Positions 36,615 through 49,843 of a DNA stretch of 64,000 nt are shown piece by piece. The notes under the pieces were generated by a model. It did not search any database. It was not told the DNA's origin and was given only the letters and a program-made list of their open reading frames with translations. The position numbers and the translations under genes were made by a program. The stretch is from Nyssa sinensis (lineage: Eukaryota > Streptophyta > Magnoliopsida > Cornales > Nyssaceae), in contig CM018052.1 of assembly GCA_008638375.1 (NCBI GenBank), positions 31,380,239 to 31,444,238 of the forward strand, written 5' to 3'. How positions within the stretch are numbered: the stretch's first letter is position 1; each line of letters opens with the position of its first letter.

Positions 36615-38205
36615 GTCATGTTAAGAATTTATGCGGCGGATTTATTTCGTCGTGTATGCAATATTTTTATGATATATATATATATATATATATATTTGAA
36701 CCTTGAGAGCCATTAAAATTTGGTTGTATTTGCTTGAAATTAGATTAGAATGTCTGCACACACAAATAAATTCCCTTTTTGAAAAAATAAAGCTAGAGGA
36801 AACTTTGAATCAGATGGTTGAAGTGGTGAATCATCTTCAGTTCCAAAAAACATAAAAAAGAGACTCTGGCTTGCATGTCTTGCTATGCTACATTTGGTTC
36901 AAATGCTACGATAAGTGGATAACATCAGAGAATAATGCTAGCATCAATACTGTAAGTGACGGACCCAAGGGAAATAAGTGGGGCCATAGCCTCTTTCAAA
37001 AATTTTGATATTAAATTTTTTATCACTAATTTTGTTAGGATATTTTAACAAAATAGGATTCAGTTTTTATTTTTTATTTTTTTTTATATCTTCACATGAA
37101 TCATTTTAAATTTTAATATTTTTAATTTGACTATTTCAAAATTTCAATTTGTCACTTAATACTATAGTGTAGTTGTGATTGACAAAACTGGGGCCTTTAA
37201 AAGGTCATTTATTATGTTGGACTAACCTTGACTCAAAGTTATTGTACCATTATGTATAGACACTGACATGATATTTGAATGGATGAATTGAATTCAAGAG
37301 TATAATTTGCATTACTAACAATAAGGAAGGTTGTACAAAAAAAAAAAAAAAACAATGAGGAAGGATTTCACCCAAACGGGTAGTGGTGTGATGGTTGAAT
37401 GGATGAGTCTCAAGTGTTGGGTATATTAAGTTTAAGTATATGGTGTGAGTTTGAATAAAAGATGAATCTCCAAGTGTTGAGTATATTAAGTTTAAGTATA
37501 TGGTGTGAGTTTGAATAAAAGATGAATCTCAGGTGTTGGGTATATTAAGTTTAACTATTTGGTCTGAGTTGAAATTCTTGTTGTTGTGTTTTATGTGATT
37601 TAAATGGTACACTTGTTGTAGGGTCGATGCACATAAACGAGATTTATTTTTCAGATATATTCTGATAAAATGACAATAAGTATCGATTCTGAAGTCACCA
37701 GCAACACAGAGAAGAAATTTGTCTTTTGTACCAAAAAAACAAGAAAAGAAAAAAAGATTCCAAAATAGATTTCAAAACAGTCACCAAAACGGAGAGTTTC
37801 AAAAACAGTTTTTTAATTTCAAAACGCGGGATACACGTTTCAAAATAGATTTTTTTAAATTTTTTAAAATTTAGATTATCATATCCAAATGCATTTTCAC
37901 AATTTTTAAAAAATTAATTACAAAATTTTGAAATATACTTCAAAATTTTTTTAAAAAATTATATCTGAATCACTATCCAAACGAAGCCGTTTAACATCAT
38001 TTCTCTTTTCCTTTAGAATTTTTTTTTCCCTCTACTATTTTCCTTTCAAACTTCTTTCACTCTCAATTTTCTCTTCATAAAACCTTCGCTCCTAAATTTT
38101 TTTCCTTTTACTATTTTCTTTGATTTTCAAATTTATCTCTTAATTTTATCCAAATAAATATCGTTCTATCATCCAACTTATTTTATTTCCAGCATTGTTA
38201 ATACA
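36615..38205. other. intergenic, AT-rich
   Basis: No gene. It holds (TA)n at about 36674-36694, a tandem repeat at 37408-37570 and a dispersed repeat at about 37800-37990 shared with 9180-9370. The last 200 bp before 38206 are pyrimidine-rich and may be the F-box copy 3 leader. Confidence 0.5.
37408..37570. repeat. tandem repeat, ~60-bp unit x 2.7
   Basis: The 'gtgttgggtatattaagttt' core recurs starting near 37413, 37473 and 37532. Confidence 0.85.
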
Positions 38206-38747
38206 ATGAGTTCTTTAAAAACAGCTTTACTGACTTCTTTTTCATCTTCGTCCTCTTCTTCTTCCTTTTCAGATGAAGATGAAGAAATGGCATTACTTGT
38301 AACTCTTTATTACATGAACACTAATGCAATGTTGGAAATTTTAAGAGATGAAACCCAACCCAAAATAGAACGTAAATGCATTTACTGCCAAAGAAGGAAG
38401 GTAGCACACCCCAAAAAAGCACTTCAGATTGAACATTTCATGGGGAAGAGGAGATACTCCTATGATTTTTCAGATGAAGACGAAAGTGAAGAGTTGGAGG
38501 TAAGCTTTGATTTCAGTGGAGATGAGAAACCCCGTGGTTCAGACGAGGATGAAGATACTGATTATGATGGAGAACTCTCACCGCCACCTCCAGCTCCACC
38601 CCCACCACCAAAGCGGCGAAAGAAAAAAGCCCGAGACCGAATCAGCATCCTGCCGGACTCACTAGTCCTTAACATCCTCTCTTTCTTGCCAACGAAGGAC
38701 GTTGTTAGAACAGCCACTTTATCGAAAAGGTGGCTGTACCTCTGGAC

Positions 38748-38953
38748 TGTTAAAGATTTTAGAAATAATTCCAAGTTGGTATACTTCCGTATATAGATTG
38801 ATTGTAAATCTGTTTCCTAGATTAGAGATATGCTCTGCTGGCTGAGAGATTTGTACTCCTAAACTTTAGCATTCCAATTATGTACTGTGGTTATTTATAC
38901 CCACAATATTGTAAAGAAGAATATGAATGAAATATACTAAGAATCTTTTGTCT
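38748..38953 (+). repeat. 5' LTR of copia element 2
   Basis: 206 bp, starting TGTTAAAG. The last bases before the primer-binding site are GTCT, so the ends are TG..CT and not the usual TG..CA. Confidence 0.9.
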
Positions 38954-38965
38954 TGGTATCAGAGC
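38954..38965 (+). other. primer-binding site (initiator tRNA-Met), element 2
   Basis: TGGTATCAGAGC directly follows the 5' LTR and is complementary to the 3' end of plant initiator tRNA-Met. Confidence 0.9.
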
Positions 38966-39049
38966 CTTCCGAAAAAAAAAAAAATCTCCATCGAAACATA
39001 AGCCTCCCATACTTTACTCTGCACAGCAATCGCATAAAAAAAAAAAAAT

Positions 39050-42000
39050 ATGGCTCCCGAATCCTCTCCTCTCGAACCATCAAACCCCGTAATTCATATC
39101 CAATATGAACATTTTGGCTTTCATGCCGGAGTTATACTCACTAAAGTTAACTACGATGTATGGTCCCAAATATTAGAGATGCAAATCGCAGGACGTAAGA
39201 AGCTCGAATATATTATGGGTAAAACTGATCCACCAAAGGAAACCGATGCTACCTATGCAAAGTGGTATGCAGAGAATCAAAAGGTCAAGGGCTGGTTACT
39301 GACCTCCATGTCGTCGGAGATAATGAAGCGTTATCTGCGATTGCGTACTGCAAGAAAAATCTGGAGTGCTCTTGCCAAAGCATTCTATGATGGATCGGAT
39401 GAGACACAAATTTTTGCCCTAAATCAGCGGGCCTTCACCATCAAACAAGCTGGTCGACCTTTATCAACTTATTACGGTGAGCTTGTTGAAATTTTTCAAG
39501 AATTAGATCATCGTGATAGAGTTGTCATGAAGGATCTAGAAGATATTGTCACCTATAAGAAATCTGTTACACGGTTGAGAGTGCACATCTTTCTTAATGG
39601 CTTGGATGCAGAATTCGAACAGATCAGAGGAGAGGTTCTTCGAAATGACACCTCGATGGACCTCAACGACACCTACGCCTATGTCCATCGAGATGCTATA
39701 CGCCGAGCTAACTTGAATGCTGAACCTGATAATCCTAAATTTTCTGCTCTAATGGCTCAACGCGCTAAATCCCAGCCTTGACAGTCCACTCAAAAGATTG
39801 ATTCTAACCAAGCACGATCTCAGAAGAACAGCTATGAGATATGTGATACCAAACCTGAACGTTTGTGCACTCACTGTGGTGAGAAAGGCCATACAAAAGC
39901 ACGGTGTTATGACCTAGTTGGCTATCCAGATTGGTGGGATCCAGCAAAGGCACTGCGCAAGCGTAATTCGAAGCTAAACCACCAAGTCTTTGTTGCTGTA
40001 ACCAAACCTTCCAATGATGTTGCAGAAGCTTCCTCTTTGATTGCTACTTCAGGTAACATTGGTAAGATTTTCCATACTTCTGCATCACATTGTAGTAGTA
40101 GTACATGGATAATTGATTCCGGTGCAACAGATCACATGACCTTTGACAGTCAGCAGGTTCAGTCTATGAAACAGTCCACCACACATATAGTCTCCACTGC
40201 CAATGGCAACCTCTCACCTATGATTGTAGAATGTTCAATTCCTCTCTCACATAATTTGAATCTTGATTCTGTTTTAGTTGTACCTTCTCTCAACCATAAT
40301 TTTTGTCTGTTGCTTAAATAACCCGTGCATTGTCTTGTGTTGTGATTTTTTGGTCTAACCATTGTGTTTTTAAGGACATTCGAACTCAGAAGACAATTGG
40401 TTGTGGTACTAGAAGGGGGAAACTGTATCTTTTGGATCTGAAACCTACTAGCTCACATCAGTTGGCTTAAGCTCTTTCAGCGGATTAGATCAACAAATCC
40501 TCTGAAATTTGGTTGTGGCACGCGCTTGGGTCATGCATCTTTTGGATATTTTAAAAAATTGTTCCCAAAGTTGTTTTCTCAGTTAAATACTTCAGATTTC
40601 AAATGTGATATTTGTGAATTTGCAAAAAGTCACCGTGTATCGTTCCTATTGAGCATGAATAAAAGTCCAGTACCTTTTATGTTGATTCACTCTGATGTAT
40701 GGGGGTCGGCTAAAAAACCTTCCTTGAATGGTTCTCGTTGGTTTGTCTCATTTATTGATGATCACACTCGTATGACTTGGGTTTACTTGATGAAATCAAA
40801 GAATGAAGTTAGCTATTTGTTTCAGAAGTTTCATAAAATGATTGTCACTCAATACCAATCTCACATACAAGTTCTTCGCATTGATAATAGTGGAGAATTT
40901 GTTAATCAGGACCTGACGAAGTACTTACAAGAACATGGCATATCTCACTAGATGACTTGCCCTTATTCCCCTCAACAAAATGGGGTTGCGGAGCGCAAGA
41001 ATCGCCACTTACTTGAAGTTGTACGAGCCTCTTTGTTTGGAGCTCACATGCCCACCTGTTACTGGGGTGAAGCGCTCAATGTTGCGGCTTACCTCATTAA
41101 TCGTGTACCCTCTAGCTCGCTGGATTTTCAGACTCCCATTGAAGTATTTCATTCAACTGTAAGTGCTCCTACTGCTTTGAATTTATCACCTAGAATTTTT
41201 GGGTATGTGGCATTTGTGCATCTTCCCAAGCCGTTGCATGATAAGCTGGAACCACGAGCCCTACGATGTGTCTTTGTTGGTTATGCCCTACGTCAGAAAG
41301 GCTACCGCTGCTATCATCCCCCATCACGAAAAATGTATGTCACCCTTGACGTTGTCTTTCATGAAAATGACATGTACTATACTGTTCCTGAGTCTTCAAT
41401 TCAGGGGGAGAGACGAAATGAATTACAGACTCTAAATCTAAATTCTTCTTTGGACCATTTGGATACAAGTGGTGAATTTTTGGATAAAAGTGGTGAGTGT
41501 CGAAAGGAGGCAACCGAGTTGCGTGAGCAACCTGTTCTTGACCAACCAGATGCTCGTTTGAATGAGGGAAATAATCAGTATCAGATGGAAGAGGAAAATA
41601 ATCAGAATCAGATGGAAGCGACTCCACTTCAAGTACCATCTAACCAACTGTTTTCTGAGGACAATTTCTTTCCCAAACCCCAGGTACATTCTGAATCTCA
41701 ATTCCTTCCAAAAGTACTACCTAATCGAACCACTAGAGGTATACCTAGAGTTAACTATAAACCTGTTCTGAGTTCTAATCCTAAGTATCCCATGAGTAAC
41801 TATGTATCCTACCATAGACTATCAAAGGAAAGTAAGTCATTTGTGAATCAATTATCTGTTATATCTATTCCTACTAACTTGGAGGAAGCTCTAAGAGATC
41901 CCACGTGGAAGGAAGCTATGAATGAGGAAATGAAGTCACATCAAAAGAACTCAACTTGGGAAGTTGTTGAGCTGCCTAAAGGAAAGAAACCTGTTGGGTG

Positions 42001-43408
42001 TAGGTGGGTTTTCACATTCAAATACAAAGCAGATGGAACCATTGAACGATTCAAAGCTAGACTCGTCGCCAAGGGGTACACTCAAACTTATGGAATTGAC
42101 TACATGGAGACATTTGCACCAGTAGCAAAAATCAATACTGTCCGTATTCTTATATCCTTAGTGGTGAATCTTGACTGGCCATTGCACCAGTTCGCTGTAA
42201 AAAATGATTTTTTGCACGGAGACCTTCAAGAAGAATTGTACATGGAGTTGCCACCCGGATGTGATATGCAGTCAGAAGGTGGAAAACATGTTTGCAGATT
42301 GAAAAAGGTCCTATACGGTTTAAAGCAATCTCCGAGAGCGTGGTTTGGAAGGTTTACAAAGTCAATGAAAACTTTTGGATACAAGTAGAGTAACTCAGAT
42401 CATACTTTTTTTGTGAAGCATAACAAAGGAATGATTACTTGTCTCATTGTGTATGTTGACGATATGATAGTAACAGGAAATGATTCAGAAGAAATGAGCG
42501 CATTGCAGAACCACCTAGCCCGAGAATTTGAGATGAAGGACCTTGGCCCTTTGAAATACTTTCTTGGTATTGAAGTATCAAGATCAAAGGAAGTTATCTT
42601 TCTATCTCAACGAAAATATGCCTTAGATTTACTAAGTGAGACTGGTATGACGGCATGTAGTCCAGTTAGCACTCCTATGGAAGAAAATATAAAGCTAGGC
42701 ATATATTCGAATCAAGGTCCAACAAACAAGGAAATGTATCAAAGATTAGTTGGGAGACTGATGTATCTTGCACATACTCGGCCTGACTTGGCATATGCAC
42801 TAAGTGTTGTGAGCCAATTCATGCATTCTTCTAGCGAAGAACATATGAATGCAGTTACCCGCATTTTGCATTACTTGAAGTCATCTCCAGGAAAGGGGAT
42901 TATGTTTAAAAAGGGTAATAAGCTGGATGTCAAAGGATACACTGATGCGGATTGGGCTGGATCAATCAAAGATAGGCGGTCTACAGTAGAATATTTCACT
43001 TTTGTAGGAGGAAATTTGGTCACTTGGCGAAGCAAAAAGCAAGCTGTGGTTTCTTTATCTAGTGCTGAATCTGAATTCAGAGGAATGGCTAAGGAAATAT
43101 GTGAATTATTATGGATCCGTAAGTTATTAGGAGATCTGAATATTAAGCATGACAGCCCAATGAAGCTATATTGTGATAACAAGGCAGCGTGTGATATTGC
43201 CCACAACCTAATTCAACACGATCGAACCAAACATGCGGAAGTTGATAGGCATTTCATCAAAGAGAAACTAGAAGCAAGGATCATTGAAACACCTCATGTC
43301 TCATCTCAAGAACAACTTGCTGATCTACTCACCAAGGCCGTATCAAGTCGAGCATTTCATGATGGTCTCAACAAATTGGGAATAAGCAACATCTACGCAC
43401 CAACTTGA
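39050..43408 (+). pseudogene. copia gag-pol of element 2 (stops, two small frameshifts)
   Basis: gag starts at 39050 and reads on in one frame except for 40301-40530, where about 1-bp and 2-bp losses shift the frame out and back. In-frame stops: TGA 39779, TAA 40315, TAA 40468, TAG 40486, TAG 40949, TAG 42386. Domains: gag; CCHC knuckle (CTHCGEKGHTKARC); protease (DSGATDHM); integrase (HSDVWG, then PQQNGVAERKN); reverse transcriptase with YVDD intact but the first catalytic block reading FAVKNDFLHG, so its usual Asp is Ala; RNase H (YTDADWAG, and the HDRTKHAEVDRHFI and EQLADLLTKA blocks). Not functional. Confidence 0.9.
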
Positions 43409-43415
43409 GGGGGAG

Positions 43416-43622
43416 TGTTAAAGATTTTAGAAATAATGCCAAGTTGGTATACTTCCGTATATAGATTGATTGTAAATTTGTTTCCTAGATTAGAGATATG
43501 CTCTGCTGGCTGAGAGATTTGTACTCCTAAACTTTAGCATTCCAATTATGTACAGTGGTTATTTATACCCCCACAATATTGTAAAGAGAATATGAATGAA
43601 ATATACTAAGAATCTTTTGTCT
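43416..43622 (+). repeat. 3' LTR of copia element 2
   Basis: 207 bp, about 98% identical to 38748-38953. Confidence 0.9.
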
Positions 43623-44368
43623 TGGACTTCTGTTGAAAACATCTCACTCAGTTATCGAAACTCATCGGATGAAAAGCTCATCCATAAGTTCATCAGCTTT
43701 GTCGATAAAGCCCTAGTTCTGTTCACATCGTCTAATATTAGGAAGTTTTCTCTCGATTTTCCGTATGAACGTCGTTTTGCCCCAAATGTTAATATGTGGG
43801 TTAGATTCGCGATGCAGAAGAGAGGAGCTGGAAATAAATTTGTATAATCAATGCCCTGGTAATCGTTATAAATTGCATCGGTACGTCTATGCGAATTCAT
43901 CTTTAACAAAATTGAATCTGTCCAAATGCAAGATCATGCCCTACATGGGAGTTAGCTGGAAATCTCTCAGGGCATTGACAATCAAGTGTGTCGTTCTGTC
44001 CGAGATTGCAATTGGAATGATATTATCGGGCAGTCCTGTATTGGAATTTCTCGAATTGTACAGATGTTGTGTCGAACATCGTTTGGATATTAATTCTTCA
44101 AGTTTGAAAAAGTTGGTGATAAGGGGCTATAGGAACCCATTTGTTGAAGAAGATGACTCCGTGTTGGAAATATCCGCTCCTAGTGTTTCATCACTGGAAA
44201 TCGTGGGGTATTTCATGAGGAAGAAGATTCTGACCGGTGAACGTGTCATCTTTGAGTGCTGCTAAGTTGGACTTTGACCAATATTTTTTTGATGCTTGTA
44301 TGTTGACTGATCTTCTTGAAAGCACTCAGCATGTTAAGGATGTTATCTTGTGGCCTTGGTGTATTCAG

Positions 44369-44385
44369 GTTAGTCCTTAATTTGT

Positions 44386-44425
<40 letters not shown>

Positions 44426-46037
44426 CACATGTATCTTGATTGATTGGCATATGATTAACGCATCAACATATGCTGATGGATTGCCAAACTTAGGCTGCCA
44501 CTATATTTTCTATATAAGACCGACTTCAAAGTAAGTTGTCATTTTGGGTGTCAAAAAATTTATTTGTAATCTTAAATAGTATTATGATACTCCTAAATTA
44601 TAAATCTATTCCAATAATAGGTACTAAAATGAGGTGTCATTTTAATTTTTTTTATTAAAAAATACAATTAAACTTAATGGTTATATTTTAACGGATATAG
44701 TTTTCATAACAATTTAATTTAAATTAATTTTTTAAATTAAATTACAAAAATTAATTTAATTTAAAAAATCAATTTAAATTCTAACAATTAACTAAATTAA
44801 AAAAATTATTTAATTATAAAAATTAGTTAAATAAATAAAATCATTCTAAATTTATAGAATAATTTTTAGAGTGATTTTTCGAGTTTTGGTAAGTTTTCTT
44901 TTCACAAACTTCCTGTATTTATAAAATTCTTTGGTGAAATAGAGTTGTTGGAATGATAGTTGTTGCAACAATAAAAATGGAAATGGTCCAACCGTCAAAT
45001 AGCACCTCTCTCTTTTCTCTCTCTAAAGTTTGTAAAAATGGCACCTCAGACCGTTGGTTGCTATTTTACAACCGCATATGCCACCCCATTTGGAATGAAA
45101 AATTTTGAGTTTGGGTTGCTATTTTGACAGTTATGAATTTGCCACCTCGCGTTGTAGTTGCTCTAACCTCATTTTTGCCTAAAGAATGTGGAATACCATT
45201 TTTGTCCTAGTTTATCTGCTTTAGCTTTTTTGTATACCCAAATTTGAAATAATAAGTCACAAAGGATGTTTTCATCGTCTTGACGAGCCATAAAGTTATA
45301 TTCTTAAATTCTTAATTTGAAAGATGCAGCATTTGGCCATAACCTTTGATGGCCATTGAAAAATTTAATTCAAACAAAAGAATGTGGAAGACATTGGAAA
45401 TGAAATTTTTTAATAAGTTGAACAATATATTTATTAATGTACGCATCTCAGCTGGGTAATTCAATCAAAACCCAACTTCAGTTACCTGAATTATGTGGCA
45501 ATATATTATAATCAGTGATTGAAAAATAGTAATTGTTTTTGGCCCAAGTCTTATGTTTAACCATCAAGAAAACAACTTTGTAATGGTGTGCTGCCAACTG
45601 TTGTTATTCGAATGCTATATGCAAAATGTGCCTAAAATACATTTAATGGCGCAATACCCGCATTCTTACTTTTGAGGTGCAACTCTTTTGGAAGATTTAC
45701 ACAAACCAAATATCTCTTTTCCTTGCCAAGAATAATCTTGTTTTTATATTTTATAACTTCTCTAGATGAGATAGGTTGCTTTCCTCCTATAATCAGTGAA
45801 TTATAGTTTTAGATTTAAACATAGTTGCAATAATTGGATTGAGTTTCTTGGTTTCCAAAAATGTAATATCTCTTGCATGTAGAATACAGTGACTATTTGT
45901 TAATAACACACATCTTAATTCTTTAATGGGTTTCGGCAAAACGTTGTATTCATTGGAAAAGAAGTTTGCTTGTAATGTTTTATTCATAGATTTTAGTAAT
46001 TGATTCCATTTTTCCCCTTCTACCTTGATTGACCCAG
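44369..46037 (+). other. intron of F-box copy 3
   Basis: GT-AG bounded. It contains a (CT)n microsatellite at about 44387-44421 and an AT-rich segment, then a stretch at 44880-45170 with short repeats such as 'gttgctattttac' and 'gttgctattttgac', possibly a MITE. The minus ORFs at 45793-46183 are shadows over exon 2 and the intron end. Confidence 0.5.
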
Positions 46038-46860
46038 GTCTTATCGAAATTAAATGCGGAACGGTTAACGTCTCCACTGTCAGAGTGCAGATGTTTGACA
46101 CTAGTCGCACCCACGAAGAAATGGGACCTCCCAGGGATAGCAAGTCTACTACAAAGTTCCCCTAATCTGGAGATGTTAATCATAGATATGGCCTCCCCTC
46201 ACTAGAGGTGTGTTCTTCCAAAATTGTTTCTTCATTTTTTTTTCCTTTTACATCCATTTTGAGGCCTGTTTGGAAAGAACTATAATGATTAATAGCTTCT
46301 AATTAATTTCTTTCATCATATTTGATAATTACTGTATTGAAACGATCCTAGTGAAAGCTTGGTTACCTTTTTACTCTGTTGAATTGATCCTAGTGTAAGC
46401 TGGGTTGCCATATTGTGGAAATTCACTTTGATTTTCATATTATGTCCTTGTATTAATTTCACCTTCAAAAATTAGATTATGCAACACGTTATATCGAGCA
46501 TTGAAAGTCAGTCTTTGTTGAAGTTATTTTTAGTGGCTCCATTATATTTGACCAAATGCATTATAATCTATAATTGTAATTAAATTTCTGCCCAATTAAA
46601 TTAAAATCAATTTTTTTTTATAGATTTGATACACTTCCCCAACTCTACGTTTTTGATGGAGAGAACTACAGGACACTGATTTTTTGGTTGTTTGGTCCTG
46701 CATCGTAAGACTGTTGAAATCTCCAGTTTTTGGGGCTGTGAATTTGAACTTCAGTTAGAACATTTTCTACTTTGAATAGATGGGTGCTGGAGAAGGTGGT
46801 TAATAGTGCATGATGGACGATTCTAAGTTCCTAACCAATTGTTGATGCGGTGCATGTTGC

Positions 46861-47330
46861 GCAAACTATTCCATATAGCTCACTTTATAGTATATCAGTG
46901 AAGACGGTGAAGTTGGCCCGGTAGTGGTGGCTGTGATCAACAATCGTCCCACGTTGCGCAGATCAACCAAGCTGGCTGGACCCAAAAAAGAGGCGAGGGA
47001 GATCTGTTCACAACATTCCTTTTCGTGTATAATATATATATAGGCAGGGAGGAGATCAGAAATTCACTTGAAGAGATACAAAAATTTTGTTTAATGTTTG
47101 ATTATAAATTTAAAAAAATTAAAGAACTATAAAAGATAATATTAGTTGATAATATTTTTAAAAAATAATTAAATTTATTAATACGAAAAACTTATAAATT
47201 TTAACATAAAAAACCCAATAAAAAAAACACTCAAAATTTTTTTGGGAATATAAAAAATTAATAAAAGTTCTATTCCAGAGTCAAATCCAGATAAAGGTAA
47301 AGTGTAAAAAAAATTAAATCTAAGAGAGGT
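46861..47330. other. non-coding AT-rich DNA
   Basis: Nothing recognisable beyond a short (TA)n near 47029-47041. Confidence 0.4.
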
Positions 47331-47332
47331 AA

Positions 47333-47571
47333 GATTTTAAATTAAAAAAGGTCTAATTTAAAACATATAAAAAATATAAAAAAAAATTCACAAAACAAAA
47401 TAAAAAATTGAAAGAAAATACCGCACGTGGCCTCGTGAATTAATAGAGGATAATGGCATCGTAAATTTAATAAATATGAGATATGAGACTATTTCTAAAT
47501 GAAATTGACATTAGGGAACTTCGAGGCAACTGTCAGTTGAAATTGACACTTGACCTAAATGGCATCCTTCT
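47333..47571 (+). repeat. long inverted repeat, left arm
   Basis: This matches the reverse complement of about 50065-50309 for roughly 240 bp with few differences (for example 'ggaacttcgaggcaact' mirrored near 50110). The two arms enclose membrane-protein gene C. A short direct fragment of the same sequence recurs at 47730-47758. Confidence 0.85.
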
Positions 47572-47574
47572 TTT

Positions 47575-47660
47575 TGACATCCATATACCCATCTTATATC
47601 CACCTGCACTCATTCTTCTTTCGTATACCCATCTTATATCCACTTGCACTCGCCGGTCCT
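47575..47660. repeat. tandem repeat, ~45-bp unit x 2
   Basis: 'acccatcttatatccac' recurs at about 47588 and 47630, followed by 'tgcactc' each time. Confidence 0.8.
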
Positions 47661-48084
47661 GCTGCATGTCAGATTGGTGTGGAAGCATTTATTAGTTCCT
47701 CCCTTAACCATACTCTGTTAGCAAATTTGTCACTTGACCTAAATGGCATCCTTCTTTTCCCTCCAATAGTAATTTCAAAATTTTCCAATGTTGATCAAGA
47801 AGTTAAATAAAAAAATACTTGCCAAAAATATAAAAGATTTAAAGAAAGTATTAATCCAATTATCACAGCTTGCTTGGATGTTATGAAAAATAATATAAAT
47901 TCATATATGAAACGATACTTAGTAATTGTATCGTATTAAATTCAGTGTAGTTTATGATTTAAAATTTTAACAGTAAATAAAAAAAAAACCCTCTTATATC
48001 AATTATTACAAAAAAGAGAGTCTATTCTCACTCCCATATGTACTGATGCACTCCAATTGTTCATGTATGGAATGAGAATATCAT

Positions 48085-49843
48085 TTAACGTGGCGATGAA
48101 GAATTTTGTGTGGGAAGAGTTGGCTCCTGTGTCTGGTTGCGTCTTGCAAACTTGTTACAATTGTCAAACATCTGGGTGATTGCTTTCCCAATTATCTTGC
48201 AAAGGCAATAGCATATATGCTTGACAGATCCAAGTTTCCAGATTATATGTAGAAGGACCCAAACAACAACAATGGGTAGCACAAACCAGCCTTGATCAGG
48301 AAAGACTGATACCAGTAAGAGTGAAGCAAGAGAACCCGAAATTGGAATAACATTTCTGAGGATTCGGGAGCACCATGCTAATTGAGTTTGCATTTCCTTC
48401 GTAAATCCTGGTGCAAGGTAGCAGATGCATATGGCTGTAAAGAATGCCCACATGGTTGCTGGGTGGGTCTCAAACGGACTCTCAGCCTTGCCTTGATATT
48501 TCACACCCAGAAGGGTAATTAGATTTGTAATGTAATAAGCCCTGGAGATGTCTCCTTCCCTTCTTCTTGGAGATGTCATTCTATGACAGGGAGGAATTGA
48601 AATGAACCCTCTTATTAGAATCTACTATTTTTTCAAATGAAAGTGAAGGATAGAATGGGACTTTATAGAATAGGATTTCATCATTGGATTTTATCTCTTG
48701 TGTGATTACATGGGTCTAATAAATAAATTTAAAAATATGTTATTTTGGTAAAAATATTAAAAATCAGTGCTGAGGATACAAATAAAAATAAATTAACCAT
48801 TTCTTACGTAAAATGTTTATCTTAAGATTGCCAATGAATTGGATATTTGATCGATCAAAATTCAATTTGTTTATTTTTATTTAAAATAAAGAAGTTAGTC
48901 ATCAAAAAAATAAAAATAAAAATAAATAAAGAAGTTTCGATGATATCCAAATTTAAAAATATGAATTAAAGTAATTAGATTCAATTATATATAACATGTA
49001 TATTAATTTTTATACATCATATTAAAAATTATATAGTTTAAATTTCTGTAATATATTAATTTTTAAATTATGTATTTTTTTTAAAAAAATTGAGTTAAAT
49101 TTATATATTTTAAATTTTACCCAGTATATGTATTGTAACATAATTATTTATATACATAATATCCATATATATAAAATTATAGGGTCAAATTCAATTTGAT
49201 CCGACAATTAAAAAATTCATAAATTGGTTGAATTTTGATATCCAATTCAATCTATTTTTCTAATGAATAACATTAATTCGAGTCACTCTTCCATTCGTTT
49301 GCAAGCCGAATGGGAGGCAACTGCTTTTCTTATATATTAAGGAATTTGAAAGAGAGGGATGATAAAAGGGCAGACAAAAGACATAGCAAACACATCAAAA
49401 TTCCAACATTCCAGTTTCAATAAAGTATCTTCCTAAAAAAAGAAAAAAAAAAAAAAACTGTGTCAAAGATGAACTCAGCTAAGTTGACTCGTTAAAGAAC
49501 ACTAAAACTGTCAACCACAACATATATCCAGCTGGAAGAGTACTTACTCATCATCATGGGCTCCAAGCTAGTTAAACGATGATGAAAAAACAATATTGAT
49601 GTTAAGGCAGGAAAGGAAAGCGAGGGAAATTGGAGAGGAGTTTGTGGACTAATGAACTAACCTTCTGGTATTGGTATGAAGATGGCGGCAGCAGCAGCAG
49701 CGGCTGTTCTGTTTCTTAGCTTTCTTCACATTCACGGCACTCTGTAAATCCACCCTCATAAGTCTGTGAACTTTGATTCTGGGTCTTGGGCGGTTAACAT
49801 TTCCAAGATCTCGCGACACATCACCTCTCTGCACAGAACTCAT
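48085..49843 (-). CDS. two-exon membrane protein of unknown function, copy C
   Basis: Proposed exons on the minus strand are 49843-49662 and 48580-48085. Exon 1: MSSVQRGDVSRD, then a basic stretch (PRPRIKVHR, VKKAKK) and a Cys run (CCCC), ending AGAAG|GTTAG. Exon 2: TGTCATAG acceptor, then MTSPRRREGD, GVKYQGK and ESPFETHP, hydrophobic segments near MWAFFTAICICYLA and at SLASLLLVSVF through LPIVVVWVLLHII, then a Lys/Cys-rich tail. Joined length about 225 residues, in frame. The intron is about 1.08 kb, much shorter than in B because the MITE-containing part is missing. No family is recognised. The gene lies between long inverted repeats (47333-47571, 50065-50309), so it may have moved as a unit. 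Confidence 0.55.

Larger units (their letters stand above)
38743..43627 (+). mobile_element. Ty1/copia element 2, complete with two LTRs
   Basis: The element is 38748-43622 (4,875 bp). It is flanked by TGGAC at 38743-38747 and 43623-43627, the 5-bp target duplication, which falls inside the F-box codons W-T. It has two LTRs, a primer-binding site, a gag-pol pseudogene and a polypurine tract (about 43406-43415). By eye the LTRs differ at 3 substitutions and 2 small indels in about 206 bp, so the insertion is young. Confidence 0.95.
38206..46860 (+). pseudogene. F-box/LRR/FBD gene, copy 3, split by copia element 2
   Basis: Exon 1 begins at 38206 with a Ser-rich and acidic leader, a Pro run ([10 protein letters not shown]), a basic KRRKKK and a complete F-box start ([25 protein letters not shown]). 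At 38747 the coding is cut by the copia LTR, and the ORF runs 16 codons into the LTR. Coding resumes after the target duplication at 43623 (..SVENISLSYR..). Later damage: a frameshift near 43818, another near 44235, and the donor at 44368|GT intact. Exon 2 is 46038-46207 (VLSKLNAERL, WDLPGIASLLQSSPNLE) with an in-frame TAG at 46203. Exon 3 from 46624 is a degenerate FBD region (VEISSFWGCEFELQLEHFLL) with several stops. It was thus already decayed, or decayed in parallel, 3' of the insertion. Confidence 0.85.
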
